A stretch of DNA of 64,000 nucleotides from Moesziomyces globuligerus (taxonomy: Eukaryota > Basidiomycota > Ustilaginomycetes > Ustilaginales > Ustilaginaceae): positions 62,001 to 126,000 of the forward strand of contig JARVLF010000015.1 in assembly GCA_030849465.1 (NCBI GenBank), written 5' to 3'. Below are positions 60,137 to 64,000 of the stretch, piece after piece. The position numbers and the translations under genes are program-made. The notes under the pieces are model-generated. The model saw nothing but the letters and a program-made list of their open reading frames with translations, was not told the origin of the DNA and did not search any database. Numbering within the stretch: the first letter of the stretch is position 1; each line of letters begins with the position of its first letter.

Positions 60137-60440
60137 GATTGCAAAAGTCGGATCGATAGAGATGACGGCAAGAGCCAAGAAGTGGATGGAAGTCTCCTTG
60201 CTACAAAGGGTCGTCTGGCAAGGTGAATAAATGTCCAGCTGCACGATGAGGCTGTGATGCCGACCGTGTGGAGGCTGCCCGAAATATCCCCACCGCCGGC
60301 ATATTGGATTTTTCGGCTGTTTTGTCGAACCGTTCGATCGAACACGTCTAAAGCTGGCGGATGCCCAGCACGATGTCGGCCTCGACAATGAGGATGATGG
60401 TGTCAATGTTTAGTATTGTGCAAAGATGCATCGTACAGTG
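60137..60440. other. Intergenic region, both flanking genes on minus strand
   Basis: 304 bp; promoter of the unknown-function gene and 3' flank of the J-protein gene. No further feature. Confidence 0.5.
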
Positions 60441-61373
60441 TCAGCCAAGGACGTTCCCGTCGGCCTTCTTCTTCTTCTTGCTGGTTTTCTGAAAGGCCCG
60501 CCAGTCGGCCACGCGGTGGTCTCTCGTCGACTCCCAGGCGGCGTCGTGCTCGATTTTGCGCTTGCGCTCGGCGACGGCCTGCTCCTTCTTGCGCTGCGCC
60601 TCGCCCTCGGCCTGGTGTTGGATGCGGATGGCTTTCCTTCTGCGCAGCTCATCGTCCACAATGAGCTCCTTGGTCGCCTGGCGCACACGTTCGTCCCAGC
60701 TCGGGCTGAGGTTGGCGAGGCGCGGATCGTCGTGGGGCGTGGCAAACGGCAGGTCGAGCTGCTTGAGCACCATCAGGCGTGCATCCAGCACCGTCTCGTC
60801 GAGCGTCTTGCGCTTTTCCTCGTCGAGTAGGTGGCTCGACGCCTTTTTCAGCAGATCGAATGCCTCGACTGCTTTTTCTGCGAGACGTGCGAGCGACAGA
60901 GTCAGTTCATGTCCGAACCGAAAGAAAGGGAGAGGGAACTCACCGTCTTTGACCTTGTCCGGATGGATAAGGAGCGACTTCCTGCGGTAGATGCGGTTGA
61001 TCTCCTTGTCGTCCGCTTCGATCGTAACCTCGAGCACATCGTAGGGGTTCAGACGGAACGCGCTGAGGATGCGGTCGATCTCGAGCTGCTGCAGAAGCGA
61101 AGTGCGTTCCAGCGCAAACGCCCTCTTGTCGTTGACCTCATCGCTCGATGATGCGCCATTCACGGTCGGTGTCGGGGTAGGTTTTGAGGGGATAGAAGGC
61201 TCGTCAGAGCTTGGCCGGTGATTCGAGTTGCCCGCGGAGGATGGAAGGGAGCTTAGCTGGGGAGCGCTTGTGCGGGGCAGAGAGGTTGGTGGTGCGGGAG
61301 GTGGCCCCGGTGGTGGTGGTGGGCCAGGCGGCGGACCGGGCGGTGGCGGCGGTGGTGGTGGTCGCCCGGTCAT
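60441..61373 (-). CDS. DNAJC8/Spf31-like J-domain protein
   Basis: Two exons, 60944-61373 and 60441-60877, flank a 66-nt intron (gtgagt...cag) and encode 288 residues. The intron is a multiple of three without an in-frame stop, so it can be missed; removing it joins IHPDKVKD to EKAVEAFDLLKKA, as in DNAJC8. The N-terminus is a Pro/Gly tract (MTGRPPPPPPPPGPPPG). The J domain starts at LNPYDVLEVTIEADDKEINR and carries the HPD motif. The C-terminal half is charged coiled-coil with a Lys-rich end (TSKKKKKADG), suggesting a nuclear protein. DNAJC8/Spf31 associates with spliceosomes. Family call is good; start at 61373 is the first ATG after a non-ATG extension. Confidence 0.88.
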   Translation of the reverse strand: MTGRPPPPPPPPGPPPGPPPPPGPPPAPPTSLPRTSAPQLSSLPSSAGNSNHRPSSDEPSIPSKPTPTPTVNGASSSDEVNDKRAFALERTSLLQQLEIDRILSAFRLNPYDVLEVTIEADDKEINRIYRRKSLLIHPDKVKDGEFPLPFFRFGHELTLSLARLAEKAVEAFDLLKKASSHLLDEEKRKTLDETVLDARLMVLKQLDLPFATPHDDPRLANLSPSWDERVRQATKELIVDDELRRRKAIRIQHQAEGEAQRKKEQAVAERKRKIEHDAAWESTRDHRVADWRAFQKTSKKKKKADGNVLG

Positions 61374-61661
61374 GATGCGCAACAGCAGCGCGGGTCGAAG
61401 TAGGAGCAGATGATGCAGGTGGCAGCGAAGAACGCGTCGAAATCAAGATGTGGAGCGGTTGGCATCGGAACGTCCGGCGAGGTGCCATGGAGCTGCAGGC
61501 ACGGCACTTTTTCTGCGCGGATCCACGGAGTGCGTGAAACGCAGGTCGACTCCGCCTCCACTCGGACCAGAGTTCTACCAGCTCAGCTTGCCCCACTCGT
61601 CCTTGATCGCTTCAACCTGCTTCCACCAGCCCTTCATCCCGCGACTCTGCCATGCGGATCA

Positions 61662-62736
61662 ATGACCATGCTTCCGTCTCTGGCCCTTAGCTCGTCCAGC
61701 CTGGACCAGTTCCGCAAGAACGTCTACCGACCTCGCCTCTGCCTCCTCCTGCTCCTCGTGCTTCTCAGTCCTTACAACACCACCCAGCTCGCTTCGTCCG
61801 ACCAAGCCGCTCCCACAACCAGCATCAGCCAGCCAGCACAGCCTAGCTGGGCCATCAGCATCATCGACGGTCTTGTCGTAGCCGCTCCTCCGCCCGCTGC
61901 TCAGCTGCTCTCAGCTCCGCCCTCGACTGCTGCACACAAGCCCGACTCGCCGCTGCAACTTCAGCGTTCGCCTGCAAGCGGCGCACCAGGTCCCTCACCT
62001 GCGCCGTCGCAATCTTTGGCGCAGCAAGATGAGCCACCGCCGTCAGCACAGCAAGGCCAACCTCCGCCCGGCTCTGTATTCCGGCTCCCCAAATTGAGCT
62101 GGGGGCTTCTGGTGGACGAGCACGTGCTACCTGCGCTAATCATCCTGCATTTCCTCTGGGCCATCCGTCTGGCAGGCATGGCGGTGGAAGATGGTGTGGT
62201 AAAGAACTCGCTGCTCGGCGCCAAGTCGCGGTTCTACTCGGTCACGCTCCCCATGCTCTACCTCGGTGTGCTCGCCTCCCTAGCCCTCATCGCCGGTCTG
62301 CCCGCTACGATGGCAGCAATTGGGACGAAGTGTCTCGTCTGGAGAGGCAAGCACGGCTTTGAGTCTCTGCGCTCGCCTGAATCCAGTCAGACCTTCAACT
62401 TTCAAGCGGACGGCCTGCTCCCTGCATCGCTCTTTGTGCTGCTGGAGATGGCCAGCACCCTGGTACATTTGCTCAGCGTGCTGCCCAAGGTGGATGCGTC
62501 GCCCGTCTCGCGCATCTTGCCTGGTCAGCTTAGTCTGCCATCGCCTTCGCATATGCCACCACTTGTCGAGATGCTGCCGTTGCCGAGCTTCCTCAAGGCG
62601 GCGCTCACCGAATCAGCAGCCACGCCCTCGCCCTCAAGATACGCTGGTCGCCGCAGGCCCATGATGCCCCCCCTTCGCACCCCTGCGCCCATGCCCACTG
62701 ACCCAACTGCAGCACAAGGTCAGCCGCAGCAGCAGC

Positions 62737-62772
<36 letters not shown>

Positions 62773-63629
62773 CAGCAGGTGTCGGGCACGCGGCATCCAG
62801 TACGGCTGTGGTCCCACTCTCGAATCGTTCAGACGTCGCAGGGGATGCGACGGCGCAGCAGACCTTCCGCCGCGTCGGAGCGCCCGAAGACGAAGTGATA
62901 CGCTCGACGAGCGTAGCGCGACCCATCGCACCTCTGGTGCTTGCCGACAATGACGCTTCGCAAGCACAGCAAGCACAGCAAGGCAGCTCGCCGTCGGCGT
63001 CTCGGCGACGCCGTGCTCCACGGCTGCGGGGCCAGTCGGTGCTCGTGTCGACCAAGTGGCTGTCGGACACGGCGACGGCGCTGTTCGACAAGGTGATGGG
63101 CACACTGATCTATGCAGTGATCACGCTGCGGCTGCCGACGCTCTCGCCGACGTCGCTGCCGCCCGTGCTGTCGCTGCTGAGCCTGCGCTCGGAGCTGGCG
63201 ACGCTCACAAAGATCTGGACGCGCGCACGCAGCTCGGTCGAATGTCTCGAGTTCGTACGCCGCCGATGGGGCGTGCAGCTCGAGCGAGGTCAGGACCCGT
63301 ATGCATCCGTGACGCGCACGCGAGCAAGCGCGGCAGCCGGCGACTACAAGTGGAAGTCGTACGACGATGTCTACTGCGCCATCTGCTTCGAGATGACGCG
63401 CTCCAACGCCGCCGCAGAAGGTGCGGCCGAGCTGGACGCGGAGTCGGATGCTGGGGTCCAGGCACGGCGAGCGAGGCGGTTCGAGTTCTGTCGACTCGAT
63501 TGCGGGCACGAGCTGCACGATGTGTGCCTCGTCTCGTGGCTGACGGCCCAGGCATTCTGCCCGACGTGCCACGTGGTCCTCAGCTTCAGTCCGCGTTCAT
63601 CGACGCGCCGCTCGACAGCACAGACGTGA
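61662..63629 (+). CDS. Multi-spanning membrane RING-H2 E3 ubiquitin ligase, unknown target
   Basis: A single exon of 655 residues from the ATG at 61662; an in-frame ATG at 61410 would add 84 residues but lies 37 bp from the divergent DNAJC8-like gene. A signal-anchor-like segment near residue 25 (RLCLLLLLVLLS) is followed by hydrophobic segments near residues 150, 200 and 260, and another near 490. A Pro/Gln-rich middle has a polyglutamine run of about 15 broken by one Arg (about 62723-62770). The C-terminal RING reads YCAICFEM, then, after a loop of about 25 residues, CRLDCGHELHDVCLVSWLTA and CPTC, i.e. Cys/His ligands of RING-H2 type. This layout suits ER or Golgi E3 ligases. No specific orthologue is recognised. 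Confidence 0.8.
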
Positions 63630-64000
63630 GCGAGCATAGCAAATGGCACATCGATACGACGTAGTGGTCCGCCTGAAGAATGTGCAAGCGCTGCGGGTCG
63701 TCGGCAACTTGAGCGGCCCAGTGGGCGCGGATGCTCCGCAGCAAGTTTGGAAATTTTATTGCCATAAGAGGCAGGAGCCATGTGACGGTGCAGGGAGACC
63801 AACACCCGAAGCAGAGAGACGCGCCCGTCACTTTTCGGATATCGTGGCTTCTCTGCGGGGTCGCCTCTTTATTTTTTCGTCCGAAGCGCAGCCGGAAGAA
63901 GCTGCACCTCAAAGCCGCTTGCTTATCTGGGCTCTTGCTCTGTTCGCTGTCCGTGCGAGGCGCTTTCATATCGCTATCGACCTCCCCACATCGCTAAGCC
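63630..64000. other. 3' region of RING gene at window end
   Basis: 371 bp, no gene recognised. The next gene lies beyond the window. Confidence 0.45.

Noticed and set aside
60878..60943. Reading straight through the J-protein intron as coding
   Set aside because: Strong GT/AG sites and the J-domain alignment favour removal; kept as a finding about retention.

Overview
This is nuclear DNA of a filamentous fungus or yeast-like fungus, most probably a basidiomycete smut (Ustilaginomycotina, Ustilago/Sporisorium/Pseudozyma type). The reasons are GC-rich, strongly GC3-biased genes, mostly single-exon or with one or two short introns (66-128 nt, GT...AG), gene families typical of fungi (Zn2Cys6 regulator, CYP53-type P450, Dal5-type and DHA1-type transporters, Afg1, Sdh5) and an intron-containing tRNA-Ala. 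I count 27 protein genes plus one tRNA, about one gene per 2.3 kb. The species assignment is inference.

Layout. 0-9 kb: mitochondrial AAA ATPase (partial, minus), Tma20/MCT-1, an NDUFAF6-like complex I assembly factor, a very-long-chain 3-hydroxyacyl-CoA dehydratase (PHS1), and a PAQR/Izh receptor. 9-20 kb: CYP53-like P450, Pgc1-like glycerophosphodiesterase, UPF0658 Golgi membrane protein, Afg1 ATPase, and a glyoxalase/VOC protein. 22-30 kb: Dal5-family transporter, PP2A methylesterase Ppe1, an HSL-type esterase, and a Pho84-type phosphate symporter. 30-33 kb is a 3.3-kb stretch with no gene I can support. 33-41 kb: small membrane protein, TPMT-family methyltransferase, myo-inositol oxygenase, SigF/NTF2-like membrane protein with a splice problem, a cluster of 29-bp repeats, proline dehydrogenase, and tRNA-Ala(AGC). 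41-52 kb: PQ-loop protein, a short predicted signal-peptide/TM protein, a 1242-residue Zn2Cys6 regulator, and a DHA1 transporter. 52-64 kb: Sdh5, YCII protein, Rieske/AIFM3-like oxidoreductase, transaldolase-like enzyme, a Gly/Ala-rich protein of unknown function, DNAJC8-like J protein, and a membrane RING E3.

The genes do not form an obvious biosynthetic cluster; order and strand look like ordinary housekeeping euchromatin. There is a noticeable surplus of proteins with mitochondrial presequences or roles (AAA ATPase, NDUFAF6-like, Afg1, Put1, Sdh5, YCII, Rieske-AIF, possibly the methyltransferase). The least explained items are a 13-17 bp-stem hairpin at 41.2 kb, four scattered copies of a 29-bp element at 38.1-38.4 kb, the Gly/Ala-rich protein at 59.2-60.1 kb, the small signal/TM protein at 43.5 kb, and a gene at 36.8-37.6 kb whose only homology-consistent splice lacks a GT donor. 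No mobile element, CRISPR array or prokaryotic-type system was recognised.
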